Shown here one piece after another: positions 10,600 through 18,493 of a stretch of DNA of 19,389 bases (positions are counted from its first letter, which is position 1; each line of letters begins with the position of its first letter). The notes below the pieces were generated by a model that saw only the letters and a program-made list of their open reading frames with translations, searched no databases and was not told the DNA's origin. A program made the translations under genes and the position numbers. The stretch is from Liolophura sinensis (Eukaryota; Mollusca; Polyplacophora; Chitonida; Chitonidae), in contig NW_027018513.1 of assembly GCF_032854445.1 (NCBI RefSeq), forward strand, positions 1 to 19,389, given 5' to 3'.

Positions 10600-11100
10600 G
10601 TTGAGCCCGCTCTCTCATGAGCGAGGCGCATGCACGTGACGTCAGCGCATGCGCGTGACGTCACACGAAACACGCCAAGGAGCGCCAACGGACCATTGAG
10701 CACGGCTCCAAAGCTGACCAAGTGACGTGACGTCACGCGCGAGAGCAGCTCCTTAAGCTCCATTTCGCGCCCAAACGGACCCATGGGTGACCACGCGGTC
10801 TTGGCGCCTGATAATGCGTGACGGACCAATGAGCAACTACATGTCACGCGCGTCAATGGGCGATGCAGGTGTGTTGTTGAGTCCGCGCTCAGAGTGAGGC
10901 ATGTGACGGACCAATGAGCGCAGCTTCTTCAGCTCCTTCGCGCCAAAACGGACTTATGGGTGTGCACGCGGTCTTGGCGCCTGCATTTCGTTGACATCCG
11001 CGCTGCGCATGCGAGGCGATTAGTAAGGTGCTTGACGTCACGCGCGTTCGGCATATAAACTTCCTCTCTCCTCATCCTCCTCCTCCTCCTCCTGCAGAAG
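10600..11100 (+). promoter_or_regulatory. CRE/E2F/CCAAT-rich promoter-like cluster with tandem units
   Basis: A sharply GC- and CpG-rich island of about 500 bp in AT-rich surroundings. TGACGTCA (CRE/ATF consensus) occurs at 10637-10644, 10656-10663, 10728-10735 and 11033-11040. GGACCAATGAGC (CCAAT box) occurs at 10823-10834 and from 10908, with a variant at 10690. E2F-like sites are TTTCGCGC (10763-10770), TTGGCGCC (10801-10808 and 10974-10981) and TTCGCGCCAAAA (10937-10948). The sites lie in diverged tandem units: CACGCGGTCTTGGCGCCTG recurs at 10792 and 10965, and units opening GTTGA..CCGC occur at 10600, 10876 and 10990. A TATA box and pyrimidine tract follow, so transcription would run rightwards. 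The target could be a lost or unrecognised gene, or the reverse transcriptase element that starts about 350 bp downstream. Confidence 0.65.
11054..11059 (+). promoter_or_regulatory. TATA box
   Basis: TATAAA sits 13 bases after the last TGACGTCA and about 25-30 bases before a long CT-rich tract (CTTCCTCTCTCC, then repeated TCC) ending CTGCAG. The spacing fits a pyrimidine-type initiator around 11080-11095. Confidence 0.6.
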
Positions 11101-11481
11101 CGGATCGTTTCATACTGACAGCGTAGGGTCTCTTTGGTTGAACATGGTGTGGTATTTTACTACTGGTAGTAGCCTAGTCGGATTAAGCCTGATTATTGAA
11201 GTAACAAATGCTGTACTGATTGAACCCACAACATGCGTGCTTTATTATTTGCCACCACAGGAAATCACTGGGGAACTGCTTTCAAAAAGGCACAGGGAGT
11301 GTTACATAACCTTATGCTTGCAAATTATAAGCTTATTTTTTACATATATGTTGCCTAACACGTTTCTGTGGCCATATTCTCTGGATGTGGTGCCTTTTTA
11401 TGGAAAATTGAATAAAACAATAATTATTGGACATCACAGATGGCGCTGTGTGGCTAATCTAAACCCACATGTTTAAACGGA

Positions 11482-12956
11482 ATGTGGTCGGTTCGTGTTG
11501 CGACACTTTTAATATCCGAAAGCGCGAAGATTTCCTTGGTGTTGTTGCAGAACTCATGTGATTTTTTGATACAACATAACGTTAGACCAGAAGGCCGTCG
11601 ACGAAAACTGACATATTTATCATACGATGCCGTATTTCGCACATTAGAATCAGCAATACCATTTGTGAGAGAGAGTATTTCAGACTCTTGGTCGCTTGTT
11701 GACACAGCTATAGACGGGGAACAGAGCTATGTGCATCTACAACGACATCCACGTATTCTGCTACTACATGTACTCTGGAGGAACTATTTAACAAACACAA
11801 AACCTTTCTTAAGGAAAGGCGCATAAATATACCTACCCGTCACACAGAAATAGCACAACTTTACTGGATTCCTAAAATGCATAAATCCCCATACAAGGCT
11901 CGATTTATTGCAGGTTCAAGAAGCTGTATCACCAAACTCATGTCAACCCTACTTACGAGAGCGTTACAAGAAGTAAAGTCATTTTGGAATAGGTATTGTT
12001 GTGCCATAACAAAAAATTCAGGTGTCAACTGCATGTGGGTTCTTAACAACTCCAAACGTCTTACAGAAGAACTCGATGCTCATATGCATATACCGTACAA
12101 AGACGTATCCACATGAGATTTCTCTACTCTCTATACTACGATTCCTCACAAAGATCTTATTGAAAGAATATCGTCGTTAATTGTCTCGGTATTTACTAAA
12201 ACAGGTCACCGTTACATTAACGTCAGAAGCAATAAGGATTTCTTTAGTTCTACTCTTTATAAAGGTTACCACTCATGGGATGTTACATTATTTATTGAAT
12301 TACTTGAATTTCTTATTAATAACATCTATGTGAAATTCGGAGATACCATTTACCAACAGTGCATAGGTATTCCAGTGGGTACGAATTGTGCGCCTCTTTT
12401 GGCAGACCTATACCCGTTTTCATATGAATACAACTATATGCAGAAATTACTTAAAAGTAATATCTTTAAAGCTCGATCCTTTTCATTTACCAAACGGTAT
12501 ATTGATGATCTATTGGCGTTAAATAATCCCCATATTGCTGAAGCTGTGAAAGAAATCTATCCGCCTTCACTGGATTTAAAGGAGGCAACAGATAGTCCTG
12601 ATGGTACATCTTATTTGGATCTATATTTGTACAAAGACAGACAAGGTCTCCTTTCACGCCGCCTTTACGACATAAGGGATAATTTCAATTTTGATATTGT
12701 AAATTATCCTTATTTAGATAGCAGTATACCAAAGGGTCCTGCATATGGTGTATCTCGCCTTGTAGCATTTGTCAGATCTTGCGTTAATTGTGATGACTTT
12801 AATCTGCGTCACAAGTTGCTAGTTCAAAAACTAATTTGTCAAGGATACTCCATCAAACGCCTTCATTCTAAGGTTCTCAAATTTTACATTGAGCATAACA
12901 CTCTCGTTGGCAGGTATGGACAGACCGTTCAGAATCTCTGGCGATCTGCATTGTGA
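11482..12956 (+). pseudogene. Reverse transcriptase (probable Penelope-like element), frameshifted and with one internal stop
   Basis: Translation from 11482 gives an N-terminal segment containing FRTLESAIPFVRESISDSW. A frame change near 11750 leads into TLEELFNKHKTFLKE, IPKMHKSPYKARFIAGS and SGVNCMWVLNNS. A single TGA at 12114-12116 then interrupts the frame just before FSTLYTTIPH (motif A). The same frame continues with GIPVGTNCAPLLADL (motif B), RYIDDLL (catalytic motif C) and SYLDLYLYKD, and ends at 12956 after KFYIEHNTLVGRYGQ. The two catalytic aspartates of YIDD remain. The frame covers about 490 codons and nothing resembling an endonuclease follows. The GIPMGTNCAPLLADLF-type family is common in mollusc, amphioxus and fish genomes; assigning it to Penelope-like elements is my best judgement, not certain. 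Confidence 0.8.
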
Positions 12957-12962
12957 TCAACC

Positions 12963-13090
12963 ACATAGACGGCGCTGTTATCCCTATGTACATATCTATC
13001 ACGTACATGGTATTAACAACATAGATGGCGCTGGTTGCCCAGTGTAACCGTCTATCTTGTATGTCATGTGTAACATCATAGATGGCGCCT
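12963..13090 (+). repeat. 56-57 bp tandem repeat carrying a CATAGATGGCGCT motif, three copies
   Basis: ACATAGACGGCGCTG (12963-12977), ACATAGATGGCGCTG (13019-13033) and CATCATAGATGGCGCC (from 13074) are spaced 56 and 57 bases apart, with partly similar sequence between them (TATCT, GTATGTCATG-like stretches). The array starts only a few bases after the reverse transcriptase stop codon, and a fourth related copy lies upstream at 11431-11448. Confidence 0.75.
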
Positions 13091-13232
13091 CTTGTAGCAT
13101 GAGATCTTTACATATTAACGGGGAAGACTCAATCGTCCATAACTTTTGAATCACAATCTGATCGGTTAGGGTCTGTAACGCTCGTCATTTTCAAACTGTA
13201 TCTAATACCGCTTAACCTGGGGCTAGGGGCCG

Positions 13233-13272
13233 TAAAGGTAGCCATGCTAATTACATCAGCATGATGCCTTTA
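13233..13272. repeat. Imperfect inverted repeat, potential hairpin
   Basis: TAAAGGTAGCCATGCT at 13233-13248 is nearly complementary to the sequence ending at 13272 (AGCATGATGCCTTTA), separated by the loop AATTACATC. The outer TAAAGG/CCTTTA and inner CATGCT/AGCATG arms are perfect. It lies about 140 bases beyond the GATGGCGCT tandem repeat and may be a structured 3' part of the retroelement or a tiny MITE remnant. Confidence 0.5.
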
Positions 13273-13279
13273 TGAACAG

Positions 13280-14690
13280 TGTTACGGTATTGAAAACGGC
13301 AACAGAAAACAGACTCAGTGACTCAATATTACAATGTAAACAATGCTTTATATATAAAATGAGACGCACAGTTTTACAGACAGTTCAACAACAACAACAA
13401 CATACACATCAGTATTACCGGTCTTTACAAGTTTCCAGTTCACCTTTGCATCCCAAGGAACGTATTCCAGGAAATCCAACGTAAAGACCATGGGATAAAC
13501 ACACAATCCACACAAGTCACAAATTGTCCTAGACAGGTACTTCGCCAGGTTAGCGAACACGAACACAGTACACAGGTTACACAGAACTGGAACAGTCAAG
13601 CCTTTGAATGACGTCACACCCGCAGAGCACAACACAGGGTAAATACAGGCATGGAGGTATAATCCACTTCAGATCAGTCACAGCTCCCGCAGAAGCTCAC
13701 AAACGAGCCGTTCAGAGACGTAGAGTAATGTCACCTTGTGGCAGAACGAACGTCCTTTGCAAAACTGAAAACTTCAGTTTAGAGTCCTTGACGACCTTGT
13801 CGGTCAGGTGAGGTCAGCGTGTTAAACAAATTACACAGTCCACACTGTATAATCATAATAAAGATCCGAACACCAATAAACGTGACTTCCGCAGAAATTC
13901 ACATAAACCAGACATCAGTACTACTGTGGTACGCAAACGGTGCCGGCATAAAAATCTGTCCTCCCAAATGAAACTGGCATCACCAGCTCATATCAAAATA
14001 ATGGACTCGATACGAGAGCGTCGCACACTCTCCTGGCTCCCAGTGGATGCAGCAAAAATACCTCCCCTCTGCACAGAAAACACGGCTTATATACGCTCCA
14101 GGTGGATTCAACTATTCTTAGACACAGAATTAACAGCCAATGAACAGCCAGTTAAATAAACAGAGCATTGAACAAGGTGCTTTCGGCCAGGTCCGCGCTG
14201 TACATATATAACAGGGCCTGTTATGCTTATAACATATGAAACGTGCTGTCTGCGCCGCCATGGGAGGCAGAAAATAAAACTTGGAAATAGAGAAGGAAAT
14301 CAATTAAAGAAGAAGACAGGGAAAACAATAAGAAGACCCATGGGACATGAGAACAAAACTGTTAACCAATAAATAAAGGCACTACTGTTGTTTTCTCTCT
14401 GTGTAAATTTCTGTATAGGCAACTCATTGTAATCTTTTAATGCAGATCTATGTATTTCTAATGTAAAGATAACGTTAATCCCTGTAAATAGCTTACTATT
14501 TATCCCCCTTCTGTTAAATGACCATGGCAGCATTTGAACCTATAGAATAAGCTGTAACATGCTACCACAAAGAGGTTAATCCCACTAATTGACTCATGTA
14601 CATATGTAAATAGTATACAAACGCACTGCTGTTATGTAATCAAAATATTCATGTGTTAAAAAGAATAAATAAATAAAACACTGATTTGAT
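13280..14690. other. Intergenic or transposon-derived stretch, no gene recognised
   Basis: Short open frames on both strands show no family resemblance. A fifth TGACGTCA lies at 13609-13616, and related CCGCAGAA-containing segments recur near 13621, 13687 and 13889, each followed by CACA-rich sequence. This hints at an old degenerate repeat. AATAAA hexamers are frequent after 14150. Confidence 0.4.
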
Positions 14691-14720
14691 GGGCCACGAT
14701 ATCCGCCAGGAAAGTGGCCC
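14691..14720. repeat. Perfect 7-bp inverted repeat GGGCCAC/GTGGCCC
   Basis: GGGCCAC at 14691-14697 and GTGGCCC at 14714-14720 are exactly complementary across a 16-base loop, in otherwise AT-rich sequence. It could fold as a small hairpin; no function is evident. Confidence 0.5.
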
Positions 14721-15174
14721 TAAAACCAGTAAATAAACGAAAATTATAACATATAACACAAAGGTCCGCAGACTAACAGTACATGAAAACGTTAAATAGT
14801 CATACATAACAACAGTTGCAGTTAAAGCGCGACTGAGATACTTGTTTAGCTGTTATTTGACATGGAACTCATTCACGGACTACGAATTTGAACTTTGATA
14901 TGGAATTGATGCCTGGATTATTCATTGTCTGCCCGGCATCATTGAAAACTGATGACCGCTTCTCTCTTGTGTGTTACCGGCTTTATTTCTTATTTGTATA
15001 ATTTCTTACATACCTTTGTCTTTGGGAGTCAGTGTTAAACGTTGTTGTGGAAATGGATCTTGCGATTATCGACTTGGAACGCCTTTTACGGACTACGGAT
15101 GGTATAGGAATGTCGGACTTGACGCTTATATTTGGGGCTGTATGGTTAACCTAAGCCCGCGTGTTTATACTGAA

Positions 15175-15600
15175 TTTGATTCTACTATAGTTATATTATC
15201 CTCTACTATAGTTATATTATCCTCTACTATAGTTATACTGTTCTATACTATACTCCACTATAGTTATATTATACTCTATTCTAGTTATAGTATAATACTA
15301 TACTATTACTATTTCTTATACTAAACTATACTATAGTTATCCTCTACTATAGTTATCCTCTACTATAGTTATACTCTACGCTACTATAATATACTATACT
15401 ATTACTTATACTATACTATACTATACTATACTATACTCTACTATACTATACTATACTATACTATACTATACTATACTCTGATATAGTTATACTATAGTTA
15501 TATGATACTATAGTTATCCTCTACTGTACTGTACTGTACTGTACTGTACTGTACTATACTATACTATACTATACTATACTATACTATACTATACTATACT
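15175..15600. repeat. Pentanucleotide satellite of the ATACT type
   Basis: About 425 bases are built from ATACT/CTATA units. Early irregular copies read CTCTACTATAGTTAT with a longer period; regular ACTAT arrays follow, then a short TACTG variant block near 15523-15552 and a final pure block. The array ends at 15600, where the GC-rich Polinton-derived sequence begins within about 50 bases, so it marks or obscures the junction. Confidence 0.95.
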
Positions 15601-15650
15601 GTTTTTATAGACGGGTGAGTCGAACAAGAAGAAAGTGGAAGATCCCCAAC

Positions 15651-15752
15651 GAGCCACTTCCAAACTAACCCAACTCAACCCCCCTAGACTATCTCCTGCC
15701 TAGCAGTGCCAGTGAGAGCCACTTCCAACTCGACCCAACCCGTCGACACAGT
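15651..15752 (+). repeat. Short direct repeat at the left edge of the Polinton segment
   Basis: GAGCCACTTCCAAACTAACC at 15651-15670 and GAGCCACTTCCAACTCGACC at 15716-15735 are closely similar, 65 bases apart, with similar CAACC-rich sequence after each. The second copy is the one in frame with the convergent gene; the first is followed by a stop, so a local duplication near the gene's 5' end is likely. Confidence 0.65.
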
Positions 15753-16179
15753 GAGAGTGATCTACGGGAAGTGTATCGTCAGCATTGGCGTTCCTTCCGC
15801 CAGCATTTCTATCGCAGCAACCCGGTGCAGGACGTCTACAACTACCGGCTCAGCGATCTCGGAGCCATCCCCGCCTATCATAACGCGATTTATGATGACC
15901 AGCCCACTGCATTCACCGTCCACTACAGCTTTGGATATATCCTTCGCCACAAGGAGACGGGCCAGATGCGTTACTTTTACCCCAGCACCAATAATTCCCG
16001 GTACTCGACGCTCCGTATCACGTGGCGAGTCGGGCTGACCAGCGTGAACTCCTCACTCATCTCCCCAGCAAAGATCCACTTGGGCGCAGCAACAACGTCC
16101 CAACACGAAATGGATCGTAGATTTCTTGACTAACGTGTTCTTTTTTGGTGCACAAACTATCCCATTAGCCCACTGGTAA
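15717..16179 (+). pseudogene. Polinton-associated protein remnant, convergent to the capsid genes
   Basis: The first frame reads REVYRQHWRSFRQHF, NYRLSDLGAIPAYHNAIYDD and FTVHYSFGYILRHKETGQMR to about 15998. Homology then moves to a second frame (DAPYHVASRADQRELL) and a third (RPNTKWIVDFLTNV) before a stop at 16177-16179. That gives at least two frameshifts over about 150 residues. The SFG(Y/F)(I/V)LR-ETG block and the RP(N/G)(S/T)KW(I/V)V block recur in Polinton/adintovirus proteins, including the N-terminal part of sequences linked to their family B DNA polymerase. I infer an N-terminal polymerase-associated domain or a separate small protein; no polymerase catalytic motif is present. It ends close to the 3' end of the capsid-like gene on the other strand, the usual convergent layout. 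Confidence 0.55.
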
Positions 16180-16189
16180 GTGCGGCGAA

Positions 16190-16990
16190 ACGTTGCCACC
16201 TTACCTGGCTTGGCTTTTTTTCTGTTTCTGTGATATTGTGAAATTAGCCATAGCACAGCACGTTAATGGCTTCTGGCCGTGGCCTGGCAGACCGCATCCC
16301 CAGGCGCAAATCACTTTTCTTGACCAGGTTTAATTGGTGATCGTCGTGGAGGTTGAGGGTCAAGTCGAAACAAAACAGCGTGTTGCCTTTGGCGAACGTG
16401 GTGCATAGAATGGAGTTCCCGTCGTCGTAAAACACTTTCCCCGTGTTTATAAAGAGGTTCATGTACGTTCTGACGAAATTCCCGGTTTCAAAGCCGGGTG
16501 TCGGGCTTGGCAGGAATTTGACGTCCGTCGACATGCAAGCGACGTGAGCTTCAGCCGTCCGTAAAATCCCGCGTTTGTCTCATCCGGCTCGTCAAACCTC
16601 CCTGCGGTGGTCTCTCCGCTGTAAGACAACGTGTCCAAGTAGGTACTGTACGGGTACATGCTGATGAAAGCGTTGATGAGTTTGTCGTTCAGGGAGACGT
16701 CGATCTTTTGCCACAGCGAATGCACCCACAGGTTAGTCGGACCTACGCTCTTGCCGACCGTCACAACCTCTCCCGCCTAGTCGATGATTTTCGCCTTCAC
16801 GTACAACATGGTGTTGGCCAAGTCGAAGTAAGTGTCACCGTCCGCATTGGTGATGAGAAATTCCACGGGCCCTACGTCGCTGAGGCTGGCGATGGGACTG
16901 TAGGCGTCCTAGCGACCTTCTCGAACGCTGGTGTCGGCAGGGGGTAAGGTCTACAAATCAAAGTCACTGCTGACCGACGGACAACATTAG
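16190..16990 (-). pseudogene. Capsid-like protein of a Polinton (F54H12.2-like family), three in-frame stops and a large internal deletion
   Basis: The N-terminal part stays in one frame from about 16975 to 16550 except for three TAG codons at 16951-16953, 16909-16911 and 16777-16779. Family blocks visible are SPIASLSDVGPVEFLI, DTYFDLANTMLYVKAKIID, GPTNLWVHSLWQ, DVSLNDKLI and YPYSTYLDTLSY. The C-terminal part lies in another frame (16534-16254): GFETGNFVRTYMNLF, GKVFYDDGNSI, FCFDLTLNL, NLVKKSDLRLGM and AINVLCYG, then a TAA where relatives usually have a glutamate. The middle of the protein, probably 150 residues or more in relatives, is missing between about 16550 and 16530. No start codon remains. 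Relatives are commonly annotated as F54H12.2-like; their position and conservation point to a jelly-roll capsid protein, which is inference here. Confidence 0.75.
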
Positions 16991-17340
16991 GCGTGGGTGC
17001 GTGCGTCTTCTGGGCCCAATGGTCAGGTGAGGACGAGTGGGAGCGGTGCGTCTTCTTGGTCCTGCGTGCAGGTGACTAGTGATAGCGGTGCGTCGGACCT
17101 TCCGTTTTATAGACACACCTGTTCCCCCTCCTTCGCATCCTACGCTGGGCATAGAGTTTTTTCCAACTCTCGCGCAGCAGGCTTTAACAAGGGCTGCGCC
17201 ATTTTGATGAAACTGTCGAGCAAGCAGTGACCATGCTGTACAACGGCACCCCGAAACATGGGTTACCCACCTCCGCCAGCTTGCTTGGTGTAATAGTCGA
17301 TATGTGATCGGTACATGGCGGGGTTGTCTACGACGCTCAT
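16964..17340 (-). pseudogene. Polinton core-like small basic protein, interrupted
   Basis: An ATG at 17338-17340 opens a frame with IDYYTKQAGGGG, then TAA at 17263-17265, continuing in the same frame with FRGAVVQHG and LLDSFIKMAQPLLKPAARE. After a frame change near 17160, the tail reads IKRKVRRTAI and repeated GPRRRT segments, ending at 16964. The YY..QAGGG...FRG...QRG start and basic KRK/RRR tail match the small protein encoded just before the capsid gene in Polintons. It has been compared with adenovirus core or minor capsid polypeptides; a DNA-binding or membrane-lytic role is inferred only. The start follows about 20 bases after the stop of the LPSNSS-type gene, as expected for tightly packed genes. 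Confidence 0.6.
17001..17095. repeat. Tandem repeat of about 45 bp encoding basic RRRT motifs
   Basis: GTGCGTCTTC occurs at 17001-17010 and 17046-17055, and a diverged GTGCGTC at 17088-17094, giving periods of 45 and 42 bases. On the minus strand the units encode GPRRRT-containing segments of the core-like protein tail. Confidence 0.6.
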
Positions 17341-17360
17341 TGCAAAGGTAATGCGCGCCG

Positions 17361-17906
17361 CTATCGACAGTGAAGTGTCAGCACTACTTTACCGGGTTCA
17401 AATGCGACGGATTGGCACGTATCGTCCTTAATATCAACTTCCACCGTCGAGAAATGCTTGGGCCGCACGTGGATGTATTCCACGTGTTGAAAGGTCTTGG
17501 AGATGTGTTGCCTGCTTCAGGCGCGGTTTGAAACAATGCCCCAGTTGTTTCTGAAACCGCAGAGTGCATTTCGCTGCACATCATCGAAATTGAACGTTAA
17601 ATCACCGGCATGAGCCTTGAGTAAAGGGATGTGTGTGTTCGGCAACAAGCCGGTCAGGGCTTTGGCGAGGTCTTTGGGTGAAGGGTAATACCCTAACTTG
17701 GTGCGAGTCCTCTTTGGAGTCTAAGACATACCACACTTCGCCTTGCCGCACATTGAACCAGGTACGGAGGTACTGTATTTCTACCAACCCACATTCCCAG
17801 TCACCAGTCAATGAATGGGGTGTGACAGTTGGGTGGTGAAATGCGTCATGGTATTGCTGGGGAAGTAGTCGAGCGAGCTGTTACTGGGCAGCGTGACGTA
17901 AAACAT
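17361..17906 (-). pseudogene. LPSNSS-type Polinton structural protein, frameshifted and internally deleted
   Basis: An ATG at 17904-17906 begins MFYVTLPSNSSLDYF, with FPSNTMTHFTTQL following. A frame change near 17815 leads to LTGDWECGLVEIQYLRTWF, and another near 17695 to GYYPSPKDLAKALTGLLPNT and FNFDDVQRNALCGF. A TGA then breaks the frame, followed by EYIHVRPKHFSTVEVDIKDD, FEPGKVVLTLH and a TAG at 17361-17363 that is probably the natural end. About 180 codons remain, and relatives have a longer middle section, so an internal deletion is likely. This family recurs beside the ATPase and capsid genes; a minor capsid, penton or fibre role is plausible from context but not shown by any motif I can name. 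Confidence 0.6.
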
Positions 17907-18470
17907 GTTGGTGAGGTGATCTCCTCCGGGCAGACTGACACTCTTTCCCTCTGGCGCCGGTTTTTAATGCTGACTCCACTTTAGCAAGGGTATGATGGCT
18001 GGAGACGGACCCAGTCCGGGTCCCCACTGTTATCGTCCCTTGGGTCGGCGTAGCGTGGTGGTGGTAGTGGTTTTGGCGGGAGGTGGAGGAGGGCGAGAAC
18101 GGGTGGGCAGAGACCGTGATGTGTTCGGGGCTGTTTCGTCTCGGCTGGTGTGTCCACCTTTTCCCACACCCAATCGCGCCAGTGATCGTGTGATTGCTCG
18201 GCGTCGCCCCAAAGCAGAGCAACCCTTCGCCGTAAAGCGAATGCAAAGCTCTCTAAAATCTCCCCCTCGCTTAAACGACCGACAGGTTTTCCGATGGGCT
18301 GGTTCGTCGTTGGACATGGCTTCTGCGCGGCTTGGTATTGATCTTGAAAAGCACGGTACCGTTGAAGGCTGTGGTGATACTCCTGTATTTTCTCATTGCC
18401 CGAGAGAGTCGTGTCGTGGAGGATCTATGCCATCGTTGAGGGCTTTAACATTACTGGGCACGGAGACCAC
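17881..18470 (-). pseudogene. Polinton-associated LQRY-type protein, broken
   Basis: The best-preserved part, about 18415-18240, reads NEKIQEYHHSLQRYRAFQDQ and RLSEGEILESF. In the same frame upstream a TAG (CTA at 18425-18427) sits in a position where a glutamine (CAG) would fit. Downstream the signal moves between frames, through LYGEGLLCF and then a Pro/Arg/Thr-rich low-complexity stretch around 18050-18130. A (D)EK...YN..LQRY block followed by an ILES-type helix is typical of an uncharacterised protein encoded between the ATPase and capsid genes of Polintons. I know no function for it. The strand opposite has a 174-codon open frame that is a by-product of the GC-rich sequence. Confidence 0.5.
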
Positions 18471-18493
18471 AGCCTTGAACAATCGGTCTTTTC

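Larger units (their letters stand above)
11431..13090 (+). mobile_element. Decayed retroelement, probably Penelope-like, bracketed by GATGGCGCT motifs
   Basis: The unit contains one broken reverse transcriptase frame. A copy of the motif ACATCACAGATGGCGCTG lies to its left (11431-11448), and three related copies follow the stop codon as a 56-57 bp tandem repeat (12963-13090). Penelope-like elements often carry LTR-like or tandem repeats at their ends, so this bracketing suggests element boundaries, but I cannot confirm target duplications. No GIY-YIG endonuclease is visible after the reverse transcriptase. Confidence 0.55.

Noticed and set aside
10536-10856. 106-codon minus-strand ORF
   Set aside because: It runs antisense through the CRE/E2F cluster. 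Its openness follows from CpG-rich tandem repeats and it has no protein similarity I recognise.
11144-11476. ORF directly after the TATA box as the promoter's gene
   Set aside because: The 111-codon frame has no recognisable domain and runs into the GATGGCGCT motif at the retroelement edge. It could be a remnant, but nothing beyond its position supports it.
12963-13090. CRISPR array
   Set aside because: Only three copies of a short imperfect motif, similar sequence between them, eukaryotic context and no cas genes; it is a tandem repeat.
14971-15324. Possible secreted or membrane protein (hydrophobic start, then CCGNGSCDYRLG)
   Set aside because: The frame has no ATG, starts at a GTG and ends in the pentanucleotide satellite. 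I have a faint impression of transposon-derived sequence but cannot name a family.
16777-16953. TAG stop-codon reassignment in a virus-like element
   Set aside because: Neighbouring genes contain TGA and TAA interruptions as well as frameshifts and deletions, so general decay explains the TAG codons.
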